From: Gammaproteobacteria bacterium
GTDB taxonomy: Bacteria > Pseudomonadota > Gammaproteobacteria > UBA1113
Assembly: GCA_019752835.1 (NCBI GenBank)
Contig: JAIELR010000241.1
Location: forward strand, 1-6,153
Length of the DNA stretch: 6,153 nucleotides
Reading direction: 5' to 3'
Shown here piece by piece: positions 5,201-6,153 of this stretch; positions within the stretch are counted from its first letter, which is position 1, and each line of letters opens with the position of its first letter. Both the position numbers and the translations under genes were made by a program. Below the pieces are notes generated by a model. That model searched no databases and was not told where the DNA came from. It saw only the letters and a program-made list of their open reading frames with translations.

Positions 5201-6153
5201 AAAAAAAGCTCGGTATTGTGATGGACCCTATCGAAAAAATTCAGATAAGCCATGATGGCAGTTTTTCGATGTTGTTGGCGGCTCAAGCGCGTGGCTTTGA
5301 GCTTTTTTATATGGAAGGTAAAGATCTCTACGCCCAAAATGGTATTGCATACGGTTCTGCGGCTAAATTACGCGTTGAGGACAACGCTGCACACTGGTTT
5401 GATTTGAGTCCACCCACCAATATAGCCTTAAATACACTAGATATTATCCTTATGCGTGTTGATCCCCCTGTTACGATGGATTATATCTATTTGACTCATT
5501 TATTGGAGTTAGCTGAAAAAAATGGGGTGCGTGTTATTAATGCACCTGCAGCGTTGCGTGATGTGAACGAAAAAAACTTTATTTTATGGTTTCCTGATTG
5601 TATTGCGCCGACCTTGATAAGTCGTGATTCCAAAATGATTCGAGCTTTCATTGCGGAACATGAAAAGGTGATTATAAAACCCCTGGATGGCATGGGCGGA
5701 AAAGGTATTTTTTATATTACCCCCGAAGATAAAAACGTGAGCGTTATTTTAGAAACGATGACCAACAATAATCGGTCCCTTATCATGGTGCAACGTTATA
5801 TTCCCGAAATTGCTTTAGGTGATAAACGCATCATTTTAATCGACGGTGAGCCATTTCCTTACGCACTGGCAAGAGTTGCGGCACCGAATGAAATTCGTGC
5901 CAATATGGCGGCAGGCGGTAAGGGACATTGTGTACCACTATCCGCCCGTGATAAATGGTTATGCGAACGTATCGGTCCAACGCTTCGTCAAAAAGGCTTG
6001 TTTTTGGTGGGATTAGATGTCATAAAAGAGCAAATTCTCAAAGCGCACGTTGAACGCAGTCCTGAGGATGAGGTGGAAGATTTGGCGGCTCTAGATCATT
6101 TAGCCTATCAGGCAAACAGGAAGGAAGCCGCAAAACGCCTCAACCGCCCTCCA
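5197..6153 (+). CDS. gshB: Glutathione synthase, C-terminus replaced by unrelated sequence; runs off window
   Basis: Adds glycine to gamma-glutamylcysteine with ATP, the second step of glutathione synthesis; an ATP-grasp enzyme of the cytosol. The frame is open from ATG to the last base (319 codons, no stop). Residues 1-276 are clearly GshB. They include the N-terminal GIVMDPIEKI (6-15), MRVDPP (86-91), the glycine-rich ATP loop IIKPLDGMGGKGIF (159-172) with Lys161, RIILIDGEPFPYALARV (211-227), the NMAAGGKG segment (236-243) and VGLDVI (271-276). E. coli GshB continues here with the Mg-binding residues Glu281 and Asn283 and a conserved INVTSPT block. Only the equivalent of Asp273 (Asp274) is kept. 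From 277 the residues do not match GshB, and neither of the other two forward frames restores it, so a simple frameshift is ruled out. If real, the protein has lost part of its active site and is probably inactive. Confidence 0.88.
   Translation, partial: MKKKLGIVMDPIEKIQISHDGSFSMLLAAQARGFELFYMEGKDLYAQNGIAYGSAAKLRVEDNAAHWFDLSPPTNIALNTLDIILMRVDPPVTMDYIYLTHLLELAEKNGVRVINAPAALRDVNEKNFILWFPDCIAPTLISRDSKMIRAFIAEHEKVIIKPLDGMGGKGIFYITPEDKNVSVILETMTNNNRSLIMVQRYIPEIALGDKRIILIDGEPFPYALARVAAPNEIRANMAAGGKGHCVPLSARDKWLCERIGPTLRQKGLFLVGLDVIKEQILKAHVERSPEDEVEDLAALDHLAYQANRKEAAKRLNRPP
6025..6153 (+). other. Foreign-looking tail fused in frame to gshB
   Basis: These 129 bases continue the gshB frame for 43 codons but do not encode glutathione synthase. 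GC is about 51% by hand count (66 of 129), against about 42% in gshB at 5221-5280. The other two forward frames and all three reverse frames contain stops, so the fused frame is probably the true coding frame of the incoming gene. The segment DLAALDHLAYQANRKEAAKRL resembles, from memory, a short motif in primase/helicase-like replication proteins of prophages and integrative elements (LAAL, then Y, then R-x-EAA-x-RL). The match is short, so this identity is tentative. It is either a mobile-element junction or an assembly chimera. Confidence 0.5.

Noticed and set aside
5197..6153. Simple frameshift as the cause of the abnormal GshB C-terminus
   Set aside because: I translated the other two forward frames after 6022. 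Both hit stops and neither shows the expected GshB ending.

Overview
The window reads as a piece of an AT-rich gammaproteobacterial chromosome. The best guess, held loosely, is a relative of Legionella or Coxiella. The reasons are the overall low GC, a glutamate-cysteine ligase of the Acidithiobacillus-type (non-E. coli) family placed directly before glutathione synthase, a complete fumarylacetoacetase, and a structured intergenic repeat. None of these fixes the genus.

Layout: 1-352 is AT-rich and holds at most one doubtful small ORF. A low-specificity threonine aldolase (353-1372) and an unrecognised 131-residue ORF (1452-1847) both lie on the minus strand. Positions 1848-2360 are a 513-bp gene-free stretch. 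It contains a GC-richer, hairpin-rich element of about 206 bp with imperfect terminal inverted repeats (1877-2082), then a second set of inverted repeats (2215-2335) just past the end of fumarylacetoacetase. Fumarylacetoacetase (2361-3635) is preceded on the same strand, 30 bp away, by a 57-codon small gene (3666-3839). A short divergent promoter region (3840-3934) separates this pair from a plus-strand glutathione operon: gshA (3935-5200) and gshB (from 5197, ATGA overlap).

How the genes work together: GshA joins glutamate and cysteine, and GshB adds glycine to make glutathione. Fumarylacetoacetase is the last step of tyrosine/homogentisate breakdown, but the earlier enzymes are not nearby. 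The pathway's preceding isomerase usually uses glutathione, so the divergent arrangement is suggestive but unproven. Threonine aldolase supplies glycine from threonine, which GshB consumes, but it is too far away and not co-directional, so no operon is claimed.

The most striking irregularity is at the right edge. The gshB reading frame matches glutathione synthase up to residue 276 (position 6024). It then continues in frame into 43 residues that do not look like GshB, are GC-richer, and resemble a short motif seen in replication/primase-type proteins of phages and integrative elements. Either a mobile element has inserted in gshB or the sequence is an assembly chimera. The window alone cannot decide.
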